A stretch of DNA of 64,000 nt. Origin: Acanthornis magna. Its lineage: Eukaryota > Chordata > Aves > Passeriformes > Acanthizidae. The notes under the pieces are model-generated. The model did not search any database. It was given only the letters and a program-made list of their open reading frames with translations, and had not been told where the DNA came from. Positions 42,201 to 54,200 of the stretch are shown here, piece after piece. Position numbers and translations under genes: made by a program. The stretch lies in the NCBI GenBank assembly GCA_036785705.1, contig JAWUZG010000056.1, positions 18,358,501 through 18,422,500 of the forward strand. The letters are read 5' to 3'. Each line of letters begins with the position of its first letter. Within the stretch, counting starts at the first letter, position 1.

Positions 42201-45200
42201 GATCCTGATCCGTGTGGAGCCGTGGATTTCCCCCTGGAATCAGCCCCTGGAATGCCACCGGAGTTAATCCCAGCATCCTCCGGATCCTGATCCGTGTGGA
42301 GCCGTGGATTTCCCCTTGGAATCAGCCCTTGGAATGCCACCGGAGTTAATCCCAGCATCCTCCGGATCCTGATCCCCGGCCCCGCGCTTGGTGCCACCGA
42401 GGTTCGGGGTCGATCCCGGCTGGAATTCGGGATCAGGCGGCAGCTCCCGTAACCCAAGGGTTTTTCCCTCTTTTCCAGGCGCCTGGAGCAGCCCCGATTC
42501 CCTGAGCTCCGTGTCCATCCCGGAGTGTCCGGCGGCGCCCGAGCAGCGCGGAGCAGAGCAGGGCAGGTGAGGATCCCGAGGGAACCGATGGGAACATTCC
42601 CGGGATGCGGCGCCGTGCCCGGGGTGGGAATCTCCCGTCCGCTGCCACTCCCATCCCAAATTTCCCTGCCGGAAGCTGGGAAGACACTTCCATGGCCGGA
42701 GGGGCGTTTTTTATTCCGTGGCTTTCCTCCCAAAATCGGACCCGTTATCCCAAAGGATCCCTGCGGATCCATCCCGCGGAATGCTCGGTCTTCGTGGGAA
42801 TGAGGGTGAGGGAAATCAGTGAAAGAAATGAACCAAAAGGAAAATAATTGGAAAGGAAAATAATTGGAAAAATGATTTCCGAAAGGAAATATTGGCCAGG
42901 GATGAGCATTCCCGCGAGAACTGATCCGGAGGGATCCGAGCTCCCGGCGGGATCGCCCCAACCTCCGGCAAAGGGAACCGCTCGTGTTAGGAGGAAACAA
43001 CCCAATTCCAGAAAAATCCAAGGAAAAGCAGGGAGAAGCCGAGGTCTGGGGCCCATCCCGGGGCGGGGGAGGGCCATCGCGGCCGCCGCTCGGCCAGCTC
43101 CCGGCTCTGTGCCGGGAAAACAAGGAGAACAAGGATAGCCATGAGGATAACAAGGCTCCCTTGCCTCGCTCCGGAGCGTTCCGCTCGCCCCGGAGCCGCA
43201 GCACAAGGAAAGGCTTGTCCGGGCTCGGGTTCCCGGGGCCGGGAAGGGGGGCCGGTGCCTCCCGCACCCCGACCCGGCCATCCCGTGACCTCCGTCCTCC
43301 TCCGGCGCTTCCTGGGAATCTGCAGCCTGGAATATTGAGTGGATCCTGTTTGTTTCCCTTCCTCTTTTATTTATGGATTTTTTTGCTGTTCTTTTTGCTT
43401 TGTTTCTGTCGGTGAAGTTTGACCCCCGGCTGGGAGAAGCTTCCCAAAAAAACCAAAAAGGTTTGGAAGCTGTCCGGGAGCTGGGATGGGAACGGAGCCG
43501 CCGGAGCCTCCCGCGGGATGCTGCACCCCAGGGTGCTCATTCCCGGGAATATTTGGGATATTTTCGGTGGAAAACAGCAAGCAGGATGAGCTGCCGGAGC
43601 TGCTCCCCGGAGCTCTGTTCCCTGCTTTGGAAAAATCCCAGGATAAATAAATTTCCATGGCTCACGTCCTGTGCAGAGCTGGGGCTTGGAAAGGGATTTT
43701 TTCCAGGCTATCCCAATGTTTCTGCTCCCGGTGGATTTTTTCCCCCAATTCTTCGATCCTCTCCCACCCAGCACTTCCCTAAGGAATTTTTTCCCCATGG
43801 GATCCGGGAGCCACCCTTTTCCTGGACACTTCCAGCCCTTTAATCCCCACTTTAAAGTGGCCTTTCCCTCTTTTTCCGGTTAAAAACCTGACTTTAGGAA
43901 AAGTTGGATTTATGGGATCTTCCCACCGGAGGATATTCCCTTGGAATAGAGGCAGCCTTTCTCATTTTGCTCCAAACTCCTGGATCCCGGCTGGAAAGTT
44001 CTGTTGGATCCAAGGATTTGTGACGAGATGTGAAATAATCCCCACGGATGAGCCCCGGGCTCGGTCCCGCTCATTCCAATGGGAAAAGAGACTTTCCTCC
44101 CTCTCTGGTTTCCCTAAAATCCCCTCGGGTTGGGAAAAAGCCTGGAGCCGTTTTTTTCCCCTCAAGGAAATGGGAAATTCCCGGGGGTGGTGCCCCAGGG
44201 CAGCTCCGGGGGCTGGGAATTCTTTGTGCTCCATCCGGAGCTTCCCGGGGCGGGAAGGGCTCGGGAAACAGAGTGGGAGGAAAACTGGGCTCGCTTCCGG
44301 AATTCCTGGCCGAGGGGGAGATTTGGGATTGTTCTCGGCACGGGGGCCCGCGGAAGGTTTGCTTTTCCTCCTCCAGAAGTTTTCCCGGAGGGAAAAACGA
44401 TCCAAACTCCGCTCCCGGAGGGTGCTGGGGATGGTTTTCCCATCTTCCCGTGACATCTGCGGGGCCGTGGGAAGCAGCTCCGTGCTCCGGGAGCGATGAG
44501 GATCCATGGGAACAGCCCAGCTCCATCCAGCCTGGCTCGGAGCCTTTTCCCAGGGCTTGGGAAGAGCAGAGGCCCTTCCCGGGATCCTGAGGAAGTCAAA
44601 ATCCTTGAAAAATCAAACTCCAGGGAAATCCCAGGCCGGCCAAACCTCGGCTGGCAGATATCGCTCCGGGAATGTTCATTCCTCTCGGGGTCAATGGGAT
44701 GAATCCCAAATACTTGTCCAACCGATCTCCTGCTCTTCCCAAGCTGGAAAAACATGGATATCTCCTCCCTCTTCTCCTTACCCATCACTAGGGACAAGTG
44801 GCTTTCCCGAATTCCAGCCATCCCTTTCCTGAATTCCAGACATCCCTTTCCCAAATTCCAGACATCCCTCTCCCAAATTCCAGCCATCCCTTTCCCAAAT
44901 TCCAGCCATCCCTTTCCCAAATTCCAGACATCCCTCTCCCAAATTCCAGCCATCCCTTTCCCAAATTCCTGCCATCTCTTTCCCAAATTCCAGCCATCCC
45001 TTTCCCAAATTCCTGCCATCTCTTTCCCAAATTCCAGCCATCCCTCTCCCAAATTCCAGCCATCCCTTTCCCAAATTCCAGCCATCCCTTTCCCAAATTC
45101 CAGCCACACCTTTCCCAAATTCCAGCCATCCCTTTTTTCCCTCCCGGCGGAATTTTATCTTCCCACGTGGTGCCTGAGGATGGAGGGATTGGGAATGTGA

Positions 45201-48200
45201 GTGTTTTTTGGGAAGAGGCTCTTTTCCCGAGGTTTCCGTGTGTTTATCCTGGGGTTTATGGATCCCGGAGGTGTTTCCTGGGATGGGAGCTGTTCCCTCC
45301 TTTTCCCAGCTGTTTGTGCCACCAGCCAGGTGCATCCATGGGGAGCAAACTGGGATTTTTCCTGCCCAGTGTGGGATTTGGGGCTCAGAATGGCGGGAAT
45401 GGGGTCTGACAGAGCCCTGGGATGGGGCCGGGAATGTCCCACATCCCTGGGAATCCATGGATTCCGTCTGTCCCTGTCCCAGGAAGCTCCAAGCCCCATC
45501 CCGGAATATTCCAGGGCTGGGGCAGCTGCAGCTTCCCTGGGAATCCTGTGCCAGGGCCTCCCCGCTTTCCCAGGGAAGAATTCCTTCCCAAAATCCCGCA
45601 ACCCCGCCCCCTTCTCACGGAAATCCATTCTTTTTGTGGAAATACTCTGTCCTCTGGAAGAAGTCGGGAATGTGGAATTATCCCAAACCGGGGAGGAGGA
45701 GATGGGGCTGGAGCCGCGGCTCCTGCAGGAATTCCCCTCGGGAGCGGTAGGAAGGGTCTGGGTGTTTTCCCTGGAATTCCCAGGATGGTGAACGGAATTT
45801 TTTCCCTCTCTGCGCAGAGCCCTCGGCGAGTCCATGAGGGACAAGTCTGACGTGCTGGGGAGCAAGCGCGGCCTGGTGAGTGTCCCGAGCCGGGAATTCC
45901 CACAAGGCTGGGACAAAATCCATGGAAAATGCATCCCGAGCGAGCCCCGAGCCCCCCGTGGGCTGGCTCCGCTCCGGAGATCCCTTGGAGCAAAGGGAAT
46001 TCCCTTCATTTCCACCGCACATCCCACATTCCTTGGGGTTTCCATCGGAGCGTTGAGGCGTCGATCCCCCAGCCAGGCTGGATCAGGAATTCCAGCCCCA
46101 CGGCCAGGCTGGATTGGGAATTCCAGCCCTGGGGCCAGGCTGGATCAGGAATTCCAGCCCCATGTCCAGGCTGGATCAGGAATTCCAGCCCCATGGCCAG
46201 GCTGGATCAGGAATTCCAGCCCCATGGCCAGGCTGGATCAGGAATTCCAGCCCCGCGGCCAGGCTGGATTGGGAATTCCAGCCCCGGGGCCAGGCTGGAT
46301 CAGGAATTCCAGCCCCGGGGCCAGGCTGGATCAGGAATTCCAGCCCCGGGGCCAGGCTGGATCGGGAATTCCAGCCCCGCGGCCAGGCTGGATCAGGAAT
46401 TCCAGCCCCATGGCCAGGCTGGATCGGGAATTCCAGCCCCGGGGCCAGGCTGGATTGGGAATTCCAGCCCCATGGTGAGGTTGGATTGGGAATTCCAGCC
46501 CCATGGCGAGGTTGGATTGGGAATTCCAGCCCCGGGGCCAGGCTGGATTGGGAATTCCAGCCCCGTTTTCCCTTTTTGGGGTGATGCCGTCCCACGGCTC
46601 CGACAGCTCCTGTTCCCGCATTTTCCTCTCCCAGAGGGAAGAATTCCTGCGTTGCGATTGGGATTGGGATTGGGATGTGCCTTTGGAGGGGCTCCCCTAG
46701 CACTTCGCGTTTTGAGGTTTTCCAGACTGGATTTAGGCCCTGGATATCAATCCCGAAAAATCTCCCAGCTCTGGGCTCACCCCAAATCCAAATGTGCCCA
46801 AATGTGCCCCATCCTTTGGGATTTAATCCCTGAGGCTCCCAAATCCCTGAGGTGTGAAGCATTCCCTGCGCCCATTCCGCAGGAAATTTGGGATCGTGGC
46901 TCTGTCCTGGGAATTACTCCTGGAATGTGGCACAGCAGCGAGTCCGGGCAAGGGGGGGGGCTTTTCCCTAAATTAATCCCGATTTTAATAATTTTTTCCC
47001 TGTTTTCCACACGAGGAAACTGCGGGATGTCCATGGGGTGGGATCGGGCAGCTCCAGCTCCTTCCCAGGGATCCCAGCTCCTTCCCAGGGATCCCAGCTC
47101 CTTCCCAGGGATCCCAGCTCCTTCCCAGGGATCCCAGCTCCCTGCTTTTCCCCTGGAAAAGCGGCTCCTGTTTGTGTCGAGGTCTCAATGACCGATTGAT
47201 GCTGGAAATGTCAAACTCCGGCACTCCTGACCTTTCCATGGAAAAGAACTTCCAGCGGCTCCCGGGGAAGCGCAGGATGCGGAGGGAGGGAAAACAACCC
47301 CGGGCACGGGGCTGGGATCGGGATGGGTTTGGGGTTTCTCCCTGAAAAACCCAGCCTCGGTTTTATCGGAAAATCCCAGACCGGGAATGTTTGTCACAGC
47401 ATCTGTGCCAGGCGGGAGGCAGGAAAATCGGGAATAATGGGATTTTGGAAAGGCTCCTGAAAACCCTGGGTTTTGAAGTGTTGGATTTCCTTTTCCCAAC
47501 ACATTTTTCCAGGCAAATTCCTCTTTTTTTTCCTCTGCTAGTCAACCGAATCCACGGGCAGAACAGCAAATCCCGAGGAAGGAGCCCTTTTTTCCCATTA
47601 AAAATCCACGGGAGCCGTGCCGTGCCATGGTGACAGCCCAAAAATCCACCGGGAGGGCACAATTCCAAGGGAAAAAGACCAGGGGGTGGAATTTCCCCCC
47701 AAAAAGAATTCCAGGTGAAGGCAGAAATTAATTTCTCCGCGAGCTCCGATGCTCGAGGGAGATTACCGGGAGCTATATTTAGGATATCCAGGTTTTTTCG
47801 GGATTAGGGCCGGGGCTCTGCCTGCTGCCGCGTCCGGAGCTCGCTCCCTTCCCGAGCTTTCCCTCTCTCCCGCTGTTGCCAAGACTCCCGAGCTTTGAAA
47901 AGATCCTTTGAAAACCCAAACACATGGAGACAAGAGCTGCTGCTCCCGGGAAAGGCTGGAGCTGCCAGGAAAATGGGAAAACATCCAGGCACGGCTGGGG
48001 GCTGCTCCCGGCGTCCTTCTCCTTGTTTTCCAGGCAGGGCTCGTCCCGGGGAGAGAAGGGTTTTGTTCCTGGGGTCTTTTCCCGGTTTTCCAGGCATTGC
48101 TGTTCCCAGGGAATGAGGGCAGAGCTGGTGGGGTTCATTCCTGGGATCTTTTCCCGGTTTTCCAGGCATTGCTGTTCCCAGAACCGCTCCCGGTGGGATT

Positions 48201-51200
48201 TGTGTGTTCCTGGGGTCAGATCCATGTCCCCCCCGCCCCGGGGTTCCAATCCCCCTTTTCCCAGAGGAAAAACCTCAGGATCAGCTCGGTTTTGATCCTA
48301 TTTTAATCCAACCGATCCTCCAGACCCGAATTCCAAACCGGGGCCTGAAAGATCCATTGAAAATCCTTTTTCCTGCCCTTTTCCAGAGGCAGGAGCAGCC
48401 CTGCCCTCTCCAGATCCACAGGGATCTCTTGTGCTCATTCCCGGCTCATTCCCGGCTCATTCCCGCGATCCATGGTGTGATCCATGATGTAATCCTGCGG
48501 CTCCCGGCGCGGATGAGGAAAAGAGGGAAGGCAGCTCTTCCCAAACTCCCACAGTTTCCTCCCGGGCAGGAAAATCCTTTCCCCGGGGCCGTGGCTGCTC
48601 CTGGGTCGCTGCCTTCCTCCAGCCTTTTCCATAAGGAAAATCCCGGGCTCCCTCGGAAAATCCCGGCTCTCTCCTCCCGTCCCTGCTTTTCGGCGGAGCA
48701 GGGATGGAGGCAGATATTTCAGGAATTCTGGGAATACCACAGGCTCCATCCCATCGTTCCCACCTCCAGCTCGGGGTGTTTCCCTGTGGATTTCGGGAAT
48801 GACACGAAGGGACGCAGTGACACCCAGGAATGACCTGGATCCCTCGGGATTCTCCCTGAATCCTGCGGTTTCGCTCTGGGAGGGATGGGCCAGGCTGGGA
48901 TTTGCTTTCCCTTTTTATGGAACCTCAAGGAGCGGCTCTGTTTGGCGGGAAAGGAGGAGTGGGATAACCATGGGATAATAGTGGGATAACGGTGGGGTAA
49001 TGGCGCTCCTGATCTTCCTTCCCACTTCCCGATCCTCCTTCCCACTTCCCAATCCTCCTTCCCACTTCCTGATCCTCCTTCCCGCTTCCCGATCCTCCTC
49101 CCCCTCCCAGGGATGCTGGAGGATCAGGAAAAGCAAGGAAAAGGGAAGGGATGCCCTTCCCAGCCTCACATCCCTGCTGAGGACTTCTCATTTTCGCGTT
49201 GCCAAAGAGTTTTCCTTGGAATTCCGGGACCATCTCGTCCCCTCGAGCACTTATATAAGGAAAACATTGGAATGAGCCTCAAATTCCCGGAGCAGGATGG
49301 AGAATTTCTCCGCTGCTCCACGTTTGGGAGGGGAACGTTGACAGGGAATGTTGTGATCGGGAATGGGATCGATTCCATTGCCTCCAATATCCTCATTTTT
49401 TGTGGAAGTTCTGCTCGGCCCTGAGGGAGGGAGGATTTTTGGGATGAGAGGGAAAAGCAGAGTCCAGGAATAAAGCGGAGCTGGAGGATCCTTGGAAACG
49501 GTGGTGGGGGAGGCTGATCCTGGAGAAGGCTGGGAATGACTCCGAGAAATCAACGGGGATTTTTTCAATGCCTCTGAGTCACGGAGTGGGGGAAAAAAAT
49601 CCCCAGGAATGTCAGCAGAAAGTTGGGAATGACTCCAAAATAAGATCCATAAAAATGATAAATTGTGGGATGTTCTTCCAGAGGTGCTGGATGGGATGGG
49701 AGCTGGATTTGATCCAAGCCGGACCCAGGGATTTCTGTGGCTCCATGGAAGTGCAAGCAGCACTCGAGAGCTGAATCTGGCAGGAATTTTGGTCTTCCAG
49801 TGTCCTCTTCCCAGAGAAATTCCCGGTGGTGGCTGGGAATCTCTGGATTCCCTCCCGGTTCCTTCTATCCATGTCTTTGTTTTGGAGTGAAGGATGCTCA
49901 GAGAGGGAGAGAATTTGGGATAAAAATGAGAGGTCCTGACCCAACAAAATTTGGGAAAATTTCGCTCAAATCATTTGTAAAGACCAAGAAATTTGGGAAA
50001 AATTTGGAAAAAATACCCCAGGAGTTTGGAATGCTGGCGAGTCCCTGGAAGGCAGTGGAGAGAGGGTTGAAATTCCAGGGGAAAACGGGGAATTCCATAT
50101 TTTCCCAGAGGTTTTGGGAAGGGTTTTGCCCCCTGGGCTGTGCACAGCCGGGGCAGGGCCATCCAGAGTTTCTGTGGGAAGTTCCCATTCCCAAAGCATT
50201 CCCAGGGGAGGAAGCGCCTGGACAATCCCGGAGTGGGGCCGCAGCCGTTCCACTTCCAGCTTTTCCTCTCCCGCTTTGTCTCATTCCTTGGGAAAGGGGC
50301 TCGCTTCCTTCCCGGCTGGGAGCGGATCCATCCCGCCGGAGCTTCCCAAATCCCTGCTCTCCATCCCCTCCTCCGTCCCAAAGCCGTCAGGAGATGAGAT
50401 GCTTTTCCAGCCCTGAATTCCAGGGGTTGAACACCCCAGGGAGAGACGGATCCATGGAGGGAAAATAAATAAACGCCAAAATGATTTCCCGCCTGGAATT
50501 ATTGCAAAAGCCTTGGGATAAGAGATTCCCATCCTCCCGGCTGGAAAATGTGTTTTCCACAATTTTCCATCGTAAATCCTGGAGTCCTGGAATGGTTTGG
50601 ACGGGAAGAGACCTTACAGCGAGTCCAGGGATGTCCATGGGCACCTCCCGCTGTCCCAGGCTGCTCCAAGCCCCGTCCAGCCTGGGACATTCCTAGGATG
50701 TGGCAGTGCCAATGGGAAGCGGTGCCTCTTGGGAATCCATGGATTTCCCTGGGAAAAATCCCACAATTTACAGTGTAAGGACAGATCCCCACCCTCGGGA
50801 AGTCGGAATTCCATCGACTTTTGCCTTCCTGGCATCCCTTTGGTGGCCTTGTCCGCACCCCCTGGGAGCAGCTGGAGGACGGGAAAATCTTCCCACGTGG
50901 GAGCTGCGGGATCCCTTTTCCTGGGATTTTTGATCTGCCAGGATCAGCTGAGGATCCTTGGGATCCATGGTCCACCAGGATCAGCTGAAGATCCTTAGGA
51001 TCCGTGGCCCACTGGGATGGGTGTGGGGATCCTTGGGATCTGTCGTCCACTGGGATCAGCTGAGGATCCTTGGGATCCATGGTCCACCGGGATCAGTTGA
51101 GGATCCTTGGGATCCATGGTCCACCAGGATCAGCTGAGGATCCTTGGGATCCATGGTCCACCAGGATCAGCAGAGGATCCTTGGGATCCATGGTCCACCA

Positions 51201-54200
51201 GGATCAGTTGAGGATCCTTGGGATCCATGGTCCACCAGGATCAGCAGAGGATCCTTGGGATCCATGGTCCACCAGGATCAGTTGAGGGATCATCGGGATC
51301 CACGGTCCACTGGGATCAGTATGGGTACTTGGGATCCCTTCCCCCAGGATCAGGTGAGGGATTCTTAGGATCCCTGGGCTTCCTGGATCAGCGTGTGGAT
51401 CCCTGCCGGATCCCGTGCCGCTCCATGTAGGAAAACCCGTGGAAAATGAGCCGCGACAGCCGAGCGCGGAACATTCCCACTTCCCGTTGCTCCCTGCCCG
51501 CCTGAGCGCTCCCATCCCGCTCCAATTCCTGCTCTCCCGCCGCCCAGGCCAATCCATTTCCAAGCCATCACATTCCGAGCCGTAATTCCTTTGGCGTGTG
51601 CGCCCGGACGTGTCCCAGAGGAGCATTCCCGCTCCAAAGGAGAGCAGCTGGAATTCTGTGGCGCCACGGAGGCTCCGAGAGCCTTTTGTGAGCCGTTCCA
51701 GCGCCGCGGGGACGCCTGCGGATTTTTGGGAATGTTCACGGCAAATCGAGGCCATCCTGACGCTTCCATGTCCCGCCAGGTAAAAACAGGAGCAGCCGGG
51801 AATGTGGGGTTTTTTGGGAATGCTGAACCCTCTCTTGATGCCTTTTGGGAGCCATCCCTCACTCCAGGGGGACACCTTAGATTTCTCAGGAATGTCTTAG
51901 ATTTTTCAGGAATGCCTTAGATTTTTCAGGAATGTTCACAACGGATCGGGGCCATCCTGATGCTTCCGTATCCCGCCAGGTAAAAACGGGAGAGCAACCA
52001 GGAATGTGTTTTTTGGGAATGCTGAGCCCTCTTTTGGTCCAGCGGGACACCTCAGATTTCTCAGGAATGCCTTAGATTTCCCAGGAATGTTCACAGCGGA
52101 TCGGGGCCATCCCGACGCTTCCATATCCCATAGGGTAAATCCAGGAGAGCAGTCGGGAGCGCGGTGTTTTTTCGGGAACGCTGACCCCCCGTGTTCCCCG
52201 CAGATGTCATGGCGGCCGCAGTACCGCAGCTCCAAGTTCCGGAATGTCTACGGGAAGGCGGCGAGCCGGGAGCACTGCTTCGACGGAATTCCCATCACCA
52301 AGAACGTCCACGACAACCATTTCTGCGCCGTCAACGCGCGGTTCCTCGCCATCGTCACCGAGAGCGCCGGCGGCGGCTCCTTCCTCGTCATCCCGCTGGA
52401 GCAGGTCAGGGATTGGGAATGGGATTTCTGATTGGGGCCGTCCCAAAGTGTCCAAATCCCTGATGGTTTTCCTGGGGTTTTCTTGTGGATTTCGGGAATG
52501 GGATTTCTGATTGGGGCCATCCCAAAGTGTCCAAATCCCTGATGGTTTTCCTGGGGATTCCTCACTCATGGATTCTGGGAATGGGATTCCCGGCCAGAGC
52601 TATCCCAAACTGTCCCAATCCCTGCTGGTTTTCCTGGGGTTTCCTCATGGTTCCCGGGAATGGAATTCCCAGCCGGAGCCATCCCGAAATGTCCAAATCC
52701 CTGCTGGTTTTCCTGGGGTTTTCTTGTTGATTCCAGGAATGGGATTCCTGGCCAGAGCCATCCAAAAGTGCCCAAATCCCTGCTGATTTTCCTGGAAATT
52801 CCTCATGGATTTTGGGAATGGGATTCCTGGCCAGAGCCATCCCAAAGTGTCCAAATCCCTGGGGTTTCCCCATGGCTCCTGGGAATGGGATTTCCGATTG
52901 GAGCTATCCCAAAGTGTCCCAGTCCCTGGGGTTTTCCTGGGGATTCCTCATGGATTCCGGGAATGGGATTTCTGATTGTAGCCATCACAAAGTGTCCCAG
53001 TCCCTGGGGTTTTCCTGGGATTCCTCATGGATTCTGGGAATGGGATTCCCGGCCAGAGCTATCCTAAACTGTCCCAATCCCTGCTGGTTTTCCTGGGGTT
53101 TCCTCATGGTTCCCGGGAATGGAATTCCCAGCCGGAGCCATCCCGAAATGTCCAAATCCCTGCTGGTTTTCCTGGGGTTTTCTTGTTGATTCCAGGAATG
53201 GGATTCCTGGCCAGAGCCATCCAAAAGTGCCCAAATCCCTGCTGATTTTCCTGGAAATTCCTCATGGATTTTGGGAATGGGATTCCTGGCCAGAGCCATT
53301 CCAAAGTGTCCAGATCCCTGGGGTTTCCCCATGGCTCCTGGGAATGGGATTTCTGATTGGAGCTATCCCAAAGTGTCCCAATCCCTGATGGTTTTCCTGG
53401 GGATTCCTCATGGATTCTGGGAATGGGATTTCTGATTGGAGCCATCACAAAGAGTCCCAATCCCTGGGGTTTTCCTGGGATTCCTCGTGGATTCTGGGAA
53501 TGGGATTCCCAGCCGGGGCCATCCCGAAGTGTCCCAATCCCTGCTGGTTTTCCTGGGGTTTTCTCATTATTCCGCTGGATATGTGAGAGTTGTAGCTCCC
53601 AGGAATGGGATTCCCGGCCAGAGCCATCCCAAACCATCCCAATCCCTGCTGGTTTTCCTGGGGTTTCCTCATGGTTCCTGGGAATGGGATTCCCAGCCGG
53701 GGCCATCCCGAAGTGTCCCAATCGCGGCTGGTGTTCCCAGGATTTTCTGTGGGGTGAATGGATGGATTTGGCTTTTTAAGGAAGAATTTTGAAAGGATTT
53801 TTGGAATCTCTCCGGGAGTTTTTTCCAGCGTTTCGGACGCTCTGGGAATGTCTCCAGCCTGCCCCACCCCAATGCCAGGTGCCCCTTGGATCCCGGTATT
53901 CCAAGGACACGGCTCTCCTCCTGCCACTCCTTCCCTCTATTTGAGCTTTTCCGTGAGCCAAGGGAATGCCTGGAGCTGTGTCAGGGATTTCAGGATGGAT
54001 GTTAGGAAAAAATTCCTCATCCAGAGGGTGGTGGGGCACTGGGACAGCTCATTTCCACGGGAAAAGCAGCGTTTGTCCCTCTCATCCCTGATCCTGCCGG
54101 GATCTTTCTCCTCCTCCCCTTGTACTTCTCCTTTTCCTTCTCCATCCCCGATTCCCCCCAGCCTTTCCTGGGAATTCTCCCGGGATCCGCCCGTCTCTTC

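Larger units (their letters stand above)
47150..50570. other. CORO2B intron 1 segment with minor repeats only
   Basis: Holds two small repeats (48045-48185 and 49010-49105) and otherwise GC-rich unique sequence. No exon supported. Confidence 0.5.
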
